Shown in pieces: positions 7,198 through 14,681 of a stretch of DNA of 64,000 nt (position 1 is its first letter; each line of letters opens with the position of its first letter). The stretch comes from Acidobacteriota bacterium (GTDB lineage: Bacteria > Acidobacteriota > Vicinamibacteria > Fen-336). The notes under the pieces are model-generated. The model saw only the letters and a list, made by a program, of their open reading frames with translations, was not told the DNA's origin and did no database searches. The stretch lies in contig WYBL01000049.1 in the NCBI GenBank assembly GCA_011526565.1, forward strand, positions 1 through 64,000. Direction: 5' to 3'. The position numbers and the translations under genes were made by a program.

Positions 7198-8739
7198 CTA
7201 GCGCCCGCGGAACACGAACGTGGTGCCGCCCAGGCGGACGCGCTCGCCGTCGGCCAGGACCCAGGCCCCGCTCAGTCGCTGCTCGTCGACGAACGTGCCA
7301 TTCGTGCTGCCGACGTCCTCGAGCACGCAGCGGCCGCCGTCGAAGGCGATCACCGCGTGCTGCGACGACGCCTTGTCGTCCAGCACCACGATCTGGTTGA
7401 CGTCGTCGCGGCCGAGCGTGCAACGCCCGGGCGGCAGCGGCAGCTTCGACCCCGCCAGCGGGCCGTTGCTGACCTCGAGCAGTGCCGAGGCGTAGGGCGG
7501 CGGCGGCACGCGAGTCGGGGCCGGCTGGGCGCCGCTGACGAAGACCGTGCGCCGCTTGGCGGGAGCGGCCTCCATCGGTGCGGGCGCCGCGGCGGGCGCT
7601 GCGGCGGGGCGCTCGAGGTCCTGGAGCTTGCCCTTCACCTCCTCGAGGCCTTGCCCGATTCCCTTCTCGACGTCGGCGCGCTGCTGGCGCTCGCGCTCGA
7701 GCTCGCCCTTGAGTTCCTCCATCTCCGCGCGCCGCCGGCGGCGCGACCGCACGAACAGCGCCGACACGACGGCGAGGACGACGACGGCTGCCGCCAGGCC
7801 GCCCATTCCGGCCGGAGTCTTCCACCACGGGGGCGGCGGTTCGACGAGCGGGGCCGTGACCTCGAGGTCCGCATTCACGCTGGCGTCGCCCATCGCAGCC
7901 TCGAGGCGCACGCGGGACGTGGAGCCATCGGTCGCGAGGCCCGACGTCCACTGGACGACGAAGCGCGATCCGACGTGGCGCGCGACGAGCGCGACCTTCT
8001 CGGTCCACGCGGCGCCGGGCTCGACGCGCAGGAACAGCCCCTTGGACTTGGCGGCCATGCGCTCCAGGTTGAGCAGGTACTTGGGATCGCCACTGGTCAC
8101 GCCGAGGGCGACGACCGAGGCGCCGGCCCCACGCACCTTCTCGATGGCGTCGTCGAGCGTGTATGCAGTGCCTTCATCGTGGCCATCGGATATGACGACG
8201 ACGACCCGGCGCTCGGGCAAACCGACCGTGGTCAAAGCCTCGGACGAGCGCATTAGCGCGCGGTAGAGCTGAGTGGACTTTCCGGCGGGCTGGAGGCGGT
8301 CGAGGTTGCCGGCCAGGGCGGCCCGGTCCGCCGTGAAGGGGTGCAGCAGCGCGTCCTCGTCGTGGAAGGCGACGATCGCCGCCCGGTCGCGCTCGCCGAG
8401 ACCGTCGACGAACGCCTGCACCGCGGCCCGGACGCTGGGCAGGATGGCCTTCATACTGCCGGAGACATCGACGACGAAGAGGTAGGCCGTGGGTTCGGGA
8501 GTCTCCGGGTCGACGACTCGCGCGGACACGAGGCGGTCGCCCTCGGCGACGCGCAGGGCCGCGGCCGAGAGCGAGTCGGCGAGTTCTCCGGACGGCAGCC
8601 GCAGTTCGATCGAAGCTCGGACCTCAGGGAAACCGGAAGCGTCGACGCGGTAGACGTCGAGCTGCGGCGCCTGGGCGGGAGACTCCACGGCCGCCAGGGC
8701 CATGGCCAAAACCATGCCCGAAGTGAGTTGCTTCCTCAC
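7198..8739 (-). CDS. Secreted/anchored von Willebrand A - TM - coiled coil - FHA protein
   Basis: An N-terminal signal peptide (about 1-24, ending PAQA) precedes a vWA domain (about 84-260) with an intact MIDAS start, D91-V-S-G-S-M, and the later SDGHDEG. A membrane helix (about 308-330) is followed by RSRRRRR, which marks the cytoplasmic side, then a charged coiled coil (about 335-372). An FHA domain ends the protein (LGRDDVNQIVVLDD, SSQHA, GSTNGTFV). The layout suggests metal-dependent ligand binding outside and phosphothreonine reading inside, i.e. a transmembrane scaffold for the kinase/phosphatase pair. The start is GTG at 8739, chosen for the GGGAGG upstream and the signal peptide immediately after. 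Confidence 0.9.
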   Translation of the reverse strand: MRKQLTSGMVLAMALAAVESPAQAPQLDVYRVDASGFPEVRASIELRLPSGELADSLSAAALRVAEGDRLVSARVVDPETPEPTAYLFVVDVSGSMKAILPSVRAAVQAFVDGLGERDRAAIVAFHDEDALLHPFTADRAALAGNLDRLQPAGKSTQLYRALMRSSEALTTVGLPERRVVVVISDGHDEGTAYTLDDAIEKVRGAGASVVALGVTSGDPKYLLNLERMAAKSKGLFLRVEPGAAWTEKVALVARHVGSRFVVQWTSGLATDGSTSRVRLEAAMGDASVNADLEVTAPLVEPPPPWWKTPAGMGGLAAAVVVLAVVSALFVRSRRRRRAEMEELKGELERERQQRADVEKGIGQGLEEVKGKLQDLERPAAAPAAAPAPMEAAPAKRRTVFVSGAQPAPTRVPPPPYASALLEVSNGPLAGSKLPLPPGRCTLGRDDVNQIVVLDDKASSQHAVIAFDGGRCVLEDVGSTNGTFVDEQRLSGAWVLADGERVRLGGTTFVFRGR

Positions 8740-8770
8740 GCCGTCCTCCCTCTGTGGGTTCCTGCCGGGC

Positions 8771-9931
8771 TCAACGCTGGATCAGGTCACGGAGCAGGTC
8801 GCCTGCTCCCGCTGCTGCATCTCGACTTGTGTCTTCCATGTGGTGAAGGGCCGAGCAGTAGCCGCGAACCTCCTCCGTATCCTTGGCCAGATATCGGGGT
8901 CGCATGGTGACCTCGGTGTCGTACGGCGTGCGGCACTTCGCCAGGGAGCAGAGAATCTTCTTCCTCTCCGGGACCTCCTCGAGGTCGTGGGGGCAATAGC
9001 CCGTGCGGTCTTCCATCGTCCCGCCGGGTGCTGCGCGGCGGGGGCGCTTGACCACTTCGGGCGTCCCGTAGGTCTTGCCGCAGTGCTTGCAGACGAACGT
9101 CTTGGTCACGTCGATCGGCTCTTCAGCGTGCTGGTTACACCACCGGATCTCCGACCGTTCCCGCGCCGCATCCGCCTGAACGCGCTGTCGCTCCCAGAAG
9201 AACACGCCGTTCCGCTGGACGACCGGCGTCGGGCACAACTCGCACGGCTCGATCACGTCGACGCGCGTCGCGAACACCGCACCCACCCCGAAGAGGGCGA
9301 GGACCAGCACCGCCGCCAGAACCTTGCCCCACATGGGGAAGCCCGTGTCCCGCTGGGGCGGCGGTGCCAGAGCCACGGCCGGTGCGGGAGGGGGCACGTA
9401 GGTCGGAACCGGTGCGGGAGCGGGTCGCGGAGCGTTCTTGGCGTTGACCAGACCGAACACGTCGATCCGCATCGAACCGAGCGTGACCTGGTCGGAAGGG
9501 GAGATCAGGGCCTTGGTCACGGGGCGGCCGTTCACGGCGACCCCGTTCGCCGACCCGACATCGAGCAGCAGAAGACCACCTTGCTGGGGAATCACCCGCA
9601 GGTGACGTGACGACACTCGTCCGTCCGAGACCACGAGATCACAGCTCGGGTCGCGCCCCAGCACGAGGCCCCGGGGCAGAGCGGCCTCTGCGTCCAGCAC
9701 GCCGCGGTGCTGATTCCACTCGAAGACGATGCTCCCGAAGCGGAGGTCCTCCCCGAACTGGACGTCGGCCGAGGTGACTCTCTGGCCACGGACGTAGGTG
9801 CCGTTGGAACTGCCCAGATCGGTAACCCGGAAGCGGCCGGCCCCGAGTGCCTCGAGGCAGGCGTGGCGGCTGCTGACACCGGGGAAAGGAAGGGCGATGT
9901 CGACGAGCGACTCGCGGCCGACGATGGCCAT
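8771..9931 (-). CDS. Tandem FHA - TM - cysteine-rich (zinc-ribbon-like) protein
   Basis: Two FHA domains (about 1-75 and 85-170) each keep the signature residues: GRE/SSRH/GSSNGTYV in the first and GRDPSCDLV/SSRH/GSANGVAV in the second. A Pro-rich linker and a membrane helix (about 200-222) follow. The C-terminal 160 residues contain regularly placed Cys/His pairs: C230-x2-C233, C265 with H268, C281-x2-C284, C313 with H315, C328/C333 and C359 with H363/H364. These suggest two or three zinc-ribbon or rubredoxin-like knuckles on the far side of the membrane. No enzyme motif is visible. Its operon position indicates a phosphothreonine-binding membrane scaffold. The start is ATG, 18 bases after the upstream stop. 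Confidence 0.85.
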   Translation of the reverse strand: MAIVGRESLVDIALPFPGVSSRHACLEALGAGRFRVTDLGSSNGTYVRGQRVTSADVQFGEDLRFGSIVFEWNQHRGVLDAEAALPRGLVLGRDPSCDLVVSDGRVSSRHLRVIPQQGGLLLLDVGSANGVAVNGRPVTKALISPSDQVTLGSMRIDVFGLVNAKNAPRPAPAPVPTYVPPPAPAVALAPPPQRDTGFPMWGKVLAAVLVLALFGVGAVFATRVDVIEPCELCPTPVVQRNGVFFWERQRVQADAARERSEIRWCNQHAEEPIDVTKTFVCKHCGKTYGTPEVVKRPRRAAPGGTMEDRTGYCPHDLEEVPERKKILCSLAKCRTPYDTEVTMRPRYLAKDTEEVRGYCSALHHMEDTSRDAAAGAGDLLRDLIQR

Positions 9932-9949
9932 TGGCGCCTCCGGGGCTTT

Positions 9950-10753
9950 CTAGGACTGCTTCAGGGTGTAGACGACGAACTCGGTGTTGCCGAGTCGGAC
10001 GCGATCGAGGTTCTGAAGAGGGACAGCGCCGGCGCCGAAGACGTCCTGGCCGTTGACGTAGGTTCCATTGGTGGAGTCGTTGTCGCGGATTTGCATGACG
10101 CCGTCGCGGACCATGATCACCGCGTGCTTGGCGGAGATGGACCCGTCGTTGCTGACGGCCACGTCGCACTCGGCGCCGTCCGCGCCCACGACGTTGCGCC
10201 CCTCGCGCAGGCGGTAGTCCTCACCGGACGGTTCGTTGGAGAACGTGACGAGCCAGCCGGTCAGCCTGGGCAGGGCCTGACGCGAGCCCGCGCTCCCCGA
10301 GGGGCCCGGGTCGAAGACCGTCCGGGCCTTGGGCCGGCCACCCGTGGGGCCGTCCACCACCGTGCGCCCCTTCCCGAACCCTCCGGCGCTGCCAGCCGAG
10401 TCCTCGTGGATCGTCCGGCCCTTGGCGCTGCTGCCGCCGCCGGGGGTTCCGCCACCCTCGAGCAGCGTTGCGCCGCGCACGAAGCCACCCACCGGCCCTC
10501 CCACCGGCCCTCCCGCGCCATCGACGACCGTGCGTCCCTTGCCGGTGCCGGCGGGGGGAAAGTAGCCGCCGCTTCCGGAACTCTCGACGGCAGTACGCCC
10601 CTTGCCAGCTGCAGCCCCGCAGTAGAGGCAGTCGGACCAGGAGGCATCCATGATGTGGCCGTTGGGACAGAGCCGCGTGTTCAGCGCGGTCCCGCACTGG
10701 CTGCAGTAGCCGTTGACCGCAGCGACGTTGGGCCCGCATTTCGCGCAAGACAT
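9950..10753 (-). CDS. Zinc-ribbon / phospho-motif array / FHA protein, first gene of the signalling operon
   Basis: The N-terminus has Cys pairs C3/C6, C17/C20, C29 and C42/C45 (double zinc ribbon). Residues 50-150 are a Gly-rich low-complexity linker carrying six spaced motifs: RTAVE, RTVVD, ATLLE, RTIHE, RTVVD, RTVFD, with Thr at 54, 75, 96, 114, 131 and 145. Every Thr has Asp or Glu at +3, the position read by many FHA domains. An FHA domain fills about 167-267 (SAKH, STNGTYVNG), although the usual GR pair is GA. This looks like a multi-site kinase substrate joined to its own reader, comparable in logic to mycobacterial GarA. No membrane segment is present. The start is ATG with a strong GGAGG held in a hairpin. 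Confidence 0.88.
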   Translation of the reverse strand: MSCAKCGPNVAAVNGYCSQCGTALNTRLCPNGHIMDASWSDCLYCGAAAGKGRTAVESSGSGGYFPPAGTGKGRTVVDGAGGPVGGPVGGFVRGATLLEGGGTPGGGSSAKGRTIHEDSAGSAGGFGKGRTVVDGPTGGRPKARTVFDPGPSGSAGSRQALPRLTGWLVTFSNEPSGEDYRLREGRNVVGADGAECDVAVSNDGSISAKHAVIMVRDGVMQIRDNDSTNGTYVNGQDVFGAGAVPLQNLDRVRLGNTEFVVYTLKQS

Positions 10754-10770
10754 TGCTCACCTCCTGAGCA
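10754..10770 (-). promoter_or_regulatory. Hairpin presenting the Shine-Dalgarno sequence of the zinc-ribbon/FHA gene
   Basis: On the mRNA the order is TGCTCA, GGAGG, TGAGCA, then ATG. A perfect 6-bp inverted repeat has the ribosome-binding site exactly in its 5-nt loop, and the start codon follows at once. Such a structure could tune translation, for instance by temperature or a binding protein. The remaining divergent spacer (10771-11009) shows no clear promoter. Confidence 0.45.
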
Positions 10771-11009
10771 GCTCGGGCGGCGGACAACGAGGCGCTCTTA
10801 CTGCTCCGGCGTGACGGCCTCTCCTAGCAACAGTGGTGCCACGGTAGTGGGATCGTCGGCGTGCGGCTTGCAAGGGGGCTCGGCCACAGCCTCGGACGGA
10901 TGGAGCCAGAGGCAGGTGTCGTGGGATCGAGCCGGTTCCGCAGGCGGAAGGGAACAGCGCCGTGGGTCGTGCACCCGTGAACTGCCCCAGCCGAGGGCCA
11001 GGGCGTCCA

Positions 11010-11285
11010 ATGGAGTTGGCATTCATCGCTCAGGAGGTGGGCGGTAATGGCGCTCACTGCATCGGGACTTGTCAGGTGAGCCGCTCGCTCGGCCGCCGCA
11101 ATGGGAACGGTTCGTGTCCGTCGCACCCGCACTTCACGCGCGACGTCGCCATCATGATGGTCTCCGCGCAGTTCGTGCATCACGCTGGAAACGTCGAGTG
11201 GTTCGGGTCCGCGGCCATCATGGAGGCCAGCCTGAACCACCAGCACAGCAACCGCGCGGTCGCGCCCGTCGAGGGTGGCCGGTGA
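11010..11285 (+). CDS. Small hypothetical protein translationally coupled to the downstream kinase
   Basis: This 91-residue frame begins MELAFIAQEVGG and ends APVEGGR. Its TGA overlaps the kinase GTG start as GTGA, the coupling seen throughout the window. Third codon positions in the second half are almost all G or C, supporting real coding; the first half is less biased. It is rich in His, Asn and Cys (HCIGTC, HPHF, FVHHAGN, NHQHSN) and contains no recognised domain, signal peptide or membrane helix. A longer start at 10962 exists but adds only Arg/Pro-rich residues. The coupling suggests a partner or substrate of the kinase. Confidence 0.45.
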   Translation: MELAFIAQEVGGNGAHCIGTCQVSRSLGRRNGNGSCPSHPHFTRDVAIMMVSAQFVHHAGNVEWFGSAAIMEASLNHQHSNRAVAPVEGGR

Positions 11286-12925
11286 AGGCGATCGGGCAGT
11301 ACGAAATCGTCTCGCTCCTCGGTGACGGAGGAATGGGCAGCGTCTACAAGGCGCGAGATCCCCGGTTCGATCGTTGCGTGGCGATAAAGTTGCTACATCC
11401 CCATTACCAACGTGACCCAGGGATCGTTCAGCGATTCCGGGCCGAGGCCGTGATCCAGGCCAAGCTGAATCACCCGGGCATTGTCCGGGTGATCGACTTC
11501 GTGGACAACGGTGATCAACTGGCAATGGTTCAGGAGTACATCGAGGGACGGCCGCTCTCTGCCGTTCTGGATGCGTCGCCCCTCGGGCTGGGCGAGTCGC
11601 TCGCGCGCGATCTGGCCACCCAGATCCTGTCCGCTCTCGGCCACGCGCATGCGCGCGGCCTAGTGCATCGCGACATCAAGCCCGCGAACGTCCTCGTGTG
11701 GGAGGGCGATGGACAGCGCGTTGCCAAGCTCACCGACTTCGGTATTGCCAAGATCCTCGGTGACGACAAGAAGATGACGGCTACGGGCGCCAAGATGGGC
11801 ACGCTCGCCTACATGTCGCCAGAGCACATTCGAAGTCCGAAGAGCGTTGACGCACGCTCCGACCTGTACTCGGTCGGAGTCACCCTATACGAAATGCTCT
11901 GCGGCAGGCTGCCGTACCCGGAGGACACCGAGTACGAGCTGATGCGGCGCGTGCTCGAGGAAGAGGCCCCGCCACTCCCGCCGACCCAACCGCCCGTGTC
12001 AGCGAGCCTGCAGGCGGTCCTCGATAGGGCGTTGGCCAAGGAGCCGGGTGAGCGCTTCCAGACGGCAGAGGAGTTTGCCGGAGCACTGCGTGGCGAAGCC
12101 GTGCTCTCCGCTCCGCCACGGCGCCGGACCTCGAACGAGCCAGGTCCGAAGGTTGCCGCAGCGCAGGCGGCCTCGGCGCGGGGGCAGCGGGCTTGGATGG
12201 CCGTAGGTGCCGTGGTGGTGCTCGCGGTATTGGCCGTCGCCTTCGGGATGTCCCGGGCGGCGACGCCCAACCCAGCCGCGCCAGCGCGCGAAGACAAGGG
12301 TGCACGCGCGGAGGCAGAGGCCGCGGCTGCGCGCAGGAAGGCGGAGGTGGCCGAGGCTGCGCTCGCGAAGCTGAAGGCGGATGCCGATGCGGAAAGCCAG
12401 GCGCAGAAGCTGGCCCAGGCGCAGGCCGCTGCTCGCGAGGCAGAGGAGGGGGAGCGGCGCAGGCAGGTCGTTCAGGAGCTTCGCGCCGAACTGGGGGAGT
12501 CCGCGACCCGCGCTCGCGCCCTCCTCGATGCGGGCCAGGCCGACCGCGCCCGCGAAATCTTGCGCGGTGCCATCGAAGGAGTCGGGCAAGAGGCGGCTGC
12601 CGATCTCGCCGCGGACCTCGACGGGCTGAGGCAACTGCAGCGCGTGGCCGAGGACGCTCTACTGCAGCAGGCCGCTGCTGCGGCGGCCACGGAAGCTCAG
12701 GCCCGTGTGCAGCGGGATCGCCTGGCTGCGGTGCAGGAGTTGTTTGCCCAGGCGAAGTACCCCGAGGCCAAGAACGCCAGCGAGGAACTCCTCAAGGACC
12801 CAGGGCTCTCGCCAGAACTGCGGGCGGCAGCGGAGCGAACGCGCGCCGACGCAGTGGACGCGCTGAAGAGGATCTTTGCGGGCACCCGGGCGGGTCCCGC
12901 GCAGACGACGAAGAAGGTTCCATGA
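11282..12925 (+). CDS. Ser/Thr protein kinase with TM helix and long coiled coil
   Basis: The kinase domain occupies about residues 7-268: GDGGMG 14-19, Lys36, HRDIKPAN 129-136, DFG 152-154, and MGTLAYMSPEH. After a basic Pro-rich linker comes a transmembrane helix (about 303-323, WMAVGAVVVLAVLAVAFGM). An Ala/Glu/Lys/Arg-rich region to about 500 is predicted as coiled coil, with a helical tail containing KYPEAKNASEELLKDPGLSPE, which resembles a TPR-type repeat. The GTG start at 11282 overlaps the preceding TGA. Longer in-frame starts upstream are ignored because they precede the kinase fold with Arg-rich sequence. The stop overlaps an ATG at 12922 and the next gene lies immediately downstream. 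Confidence 0.92.
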   Translation: MKAIGQYEIVSLLGDGGMGSVYKARDPRFDRCVAIKLLHPHYQRDPGIVQRFRAEAVIQAKLNHPGIVRVIDFVDNGDQLAMVQEYIEGRPLSAVLDASPLGLGESLARDLATQILSALGHAHARGLVHRDIKPANVLVWEGDGQRVAKLTDFGIAKILGDDKKMTATGAKMGTLAYMSPEHIRSPKSVDARSDLYSVGVTLYEMLCGRLPYPEDTEYELMRRVLEEEAPPLPPTQPPVSASLQAVLDRALAKEPGERFQTAEEFAGALRGEAVLSAPPRRRTSNEPGPKVAAAQAASARGQRAWMAVGAVVVLAVLAVAFGMSRAATPNPAAPAREDKGARAEAEAAAARRKAEVAEAALAKLKADADAESQAQKLAQAQAAAREAEEGERRRQVVQELRAELGESATRARALLDAGQADRAREILRGAIEGVGQEAAADLAADLDGLRQLQRVAEDALLQQAAAAAATEAQARVQRDRLAAVQELFAQAKYPEAKNASEELLKDPGLSPELRAAAERTRADAVDALKRIFAGTRAGPAQTTKKVP

Positions 12926-12936
12926 CGGGAGGGATC

Positions 12937-13557
12937 ATGAGGAAGTTGATGGCGTGCGTCCTGGTCGTGAGCCTGGCGTGTCCGGTCTGGGCGGGAGACG
13001 GCGAGGAGAAGAAGAAAGCGAAGAAGGGTGCCCTCCTGGGTGGCCTGTTCGGTGCCATCGGTGCGATCGCCAAGGGAAAGTCACCCGAGCAGGTCGTGGG
13101 CGCGGCGCTCAAGGGCGCGGCGATCGGCGCCGCTATCGGATACACCGTCGGCAAGATCGAAACCCGGGTGAGAGCGTCACGCGCCGAGGCTCAGCAGCGC
13201 GCCGGCGTGCCGGCGGGTCAGACGTACTTCCGTGTCGAGCAGGTCACCGTGGAGCCCGAGTCAGTGGCGGCCGGCGGGACGGCACACCTGGTCGTTCAGT
13301 ACACCGCAATTCCAGCCTACGATTGGGAAGCGGCTGCCGTCCGGGTGCGGCCGGTTCTTTACTACCAGGGAGAGGCTCTTCAGGACCTTCAGGAGCAGGG
13401 CCTGGAGGCACAGAACGGTGGTGGCTCGTATGAGACCCGGTTGCCTATCACGTTTCCGGCCAACGCTCCGGAGGGCACCTACACTCTCGCCAGCGACTGG
13501 TCCGGAATGGGGCAGTCTGCCAGCACCCGCAGCGTGATCATCGTCCGCGCATCCTGA
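12937..13557 (+). CDS. Exported glycine-zipper protein with C-terminal Ig-like region
   Basis: The chosen ATG at 12937 has GGGAGGG five bases upstream and starts directly into a signal peptide (MRKLMACVLVVSLACPVWA, cleavage after WA); ATG at 12922 is the alternative. The mature protein begins with a Lys-rich stretch, then a glycine zipper (GALLGGLFGAIGAIAKG and GAALKGAAIGAAIGYTVGK), typical of outer-membrane or 17-kDa surface-antigen proteins. About 100 residues of predicted beta structure follow (YFRVEQVTVEPESVAAGGTAHLVVQYT, and APEGTYTLASDW), like an Ig-like or bacterial fibronectin-type domain. It probably associates with the envelope. It is co-transcribed with the kinase and could be the extracytoplasmic partner of its domain. 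Confidence 0.75.
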   Translation: MRKLMACVLVVSLACPVWAGDGEEKKKAKKGALLGGLFGAIGAIAKGKSPEQVVGAALKGAAIGAAIGYTVGKIETRVRASRAEAQQRAGVPAGQTYFRVEQVTVEPESVAAGGTAHLVVQYTAIPAYDWEAAAVRVRPVLYYQGEALQDLQEQGLEAQNGGGSYETRLPITFPANAPEGTYTLASDWSGMGQSASTRSVIIVRAS

Positions 13558-13588
13558 CCGGGGGCGTGGCGGAGTTCAGCGGGCGGAC

Positions 13589-14005
13589 ATGGCGCTCATC
13601 GGGAGGGAGCCTCCGGCCGACATCTCGTACACCACAGGCTCATTCACCCTGCGCCAAGCCTGGGTGGGTCCCTTGGGCACAGGGCTGGAGCCGCCCAGGG
13701 ATCAACTCGGCCCGCTCGCCGTCATCAGTGTCGGAACTGCTGCTCTGGCGACCGTCATTGGCCTCGTTGCCCTGTTGCCGGGTCCTGTGTCGATACCACT
13801 CGGGATACTCCTCGGGTTTCTGGCTTCCACTCTGTGCAGGGTCGTTGTCTTGTCGGAAACCCACGCAATCTGCCGGGCGCGGGTGACGGCGATCGTCGTC
13901 GTCCCGCTGCCCGTGTGTCTCGGGCTGGTGGGCGCGTCCTCGTGTCCGGGGCAGCCGGACAGCTGGCCTACACGCTTTTCTGAGCCGGTGGCGCTCGGCT
14001 GTTGA
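13589..14005 (+). CDS. Small membrane protein with a residual FHA N-terminus
   Basis: The first 12 residues, MALIGREPPADI, nearly match the start of the two FHA proteins at 5724 and 14022 (MPIIGRE-P-DI). The FHA core (SARH, GSSNGT) is then absent. Instead three hydrophobic segments follow: AVISVGTAALATVIGLVALL, GILLGFLASTLCRVVVL and TAIVVVPLPVCLGLVGA. It may be an FHA membrane protein that lost its beta-sandwich by internal deletion, or a small unrelated membrane protein that captured the FHA start. The ribosome-binding site is weak. It lies 16 bases upstream of the intact FHA gene. Confidence 0.55.
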   Translation: MALIGREPPADISYTTGSFTLRQAWVGPLGTGLEPPRDQLGPLAVISVGTAALATVIGLVALLPGPVSIPLGILLGFLASTLCRVVVLSETHAICRARVTAIVVVPLPVCLGLVGASSCPGQPDSWPTRFSEPVALGC

Positions 14006-14021
14006 GAGGGAGACATCTGCG

Positions 14022-14681
14022 ATGCCGATCATCGGACGTGAAGCGCCGGCCGACATCGTGATCCCCGCCGCACAAGTGTCGGCTCGGCACGCCGAACTCC
14101 AGCCGCTTGGGGGAGACCTCTATCAGCTGACCGATCTGGGCAGCACGAATGGGACCTTCGTCAACGGCCAGCGAATCCAATCGGCTCAGGTACGGCTGTC
14201 GGACGCCGTGAGCTTCGGAAGCCTGCCCGTGGATCTTCGCAGGTACGTGCAGCCCATCGCGGCTCCAGCGGTCGCGCAGCGGCCCTTCGCGGCCGACGGC
14301 AGACCGAACCCTGGCCGCCTGGCGACGCCGGAGTACTACGCCCCGCGACCGGTCTCGCCGGCGCCCCAGGTGCAGCGCTCGCCTGCTCCCGGGCTGGGCA
14401 CCGACCTGGCGGTTGCACTGGCCGCCCAGAAATCGTTCACGGGGCACGCCTTCCTCACCTTTGCGCTGTACGGCTTCTTCTGGTTGCCCGGCGTCATCAT
14501 GAACTTCGTCTTCCTCAACGAAGCCAAGGGTGTGCAGAAGCTTACAGGCCAGGCTCCGCCCGGCATGGGGTGTCTCACCATCCTGCTCGTCTTCTGCTTC
14601 TGGATTCCCCTGATCCTACTCATCCTCGCAGTCCTTGCCGGGGGCGCCATGGTGACTTCCATCCTGTCCGCCTTGTCCTAG
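14022..14681 (+). CDS. FHA domain protein with C-terminal membrane helices
   Basis: Residues 1-72 are a typical FHA domain (IIGRE, SARHAELQPLGG, DLGSTNGTFVNGQRIQ) very like the FHA domain of the minus-strand FHA-kinase. A Pro-rich linker of about 60 residues leads to two hydrophobic segments (FLTFALYGFFWLPGVIMNFVFL and CLTILLVFCFWIPLILLILAVLAGG). It reads phosphothreonine at the inner membrane; the partner is likely one of the local kinases. GAGAGGGAG lies about eight bases before ATG. The stop codon shares the palindrome CTAG with the stop of the convergent sigma-54 activator, leaving no intergenic space. Confidence 0.85.
   Translation: MPIIGREAPADIVIPAAQVSARHAELQPLGGDLYQLTDLGSTNGTFVNGQRIQSAQVRLSDAVSFGSLPVDLRRYVQPIAAPAVAQRPFAADGRPNPGRLATPEYYAPRPVSPAPQVQRSPAPGLGTDLAVALAAQKSFTGHAFLTFALYGFFWLPGVIMNFVFLNEAKGVQKLTGQAPPGMGCLTILLVFCFWIPLILLILAVLAGGAMVTSILSALS

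Noticed and set aside
4336..8256. 1306-residue plus-strand open frame
   Set aside because: Antisense shadow of the FHA-kinase, PP2C and vWA-FHA genes. It has Arg/Gly/Ala-rich composition and no domain, while the minus strand has complete conserved domains.
11047..11079. Ten-codon ORF after a perfect AGGAGG (MALTASGLVR)
   Set aside because: Lies inside the coupled 91-residue frame and has no amino-acid-run leader signature or attenuator hairpin that I can see. It may be chance, although the strong ribosome-binding site is noted.
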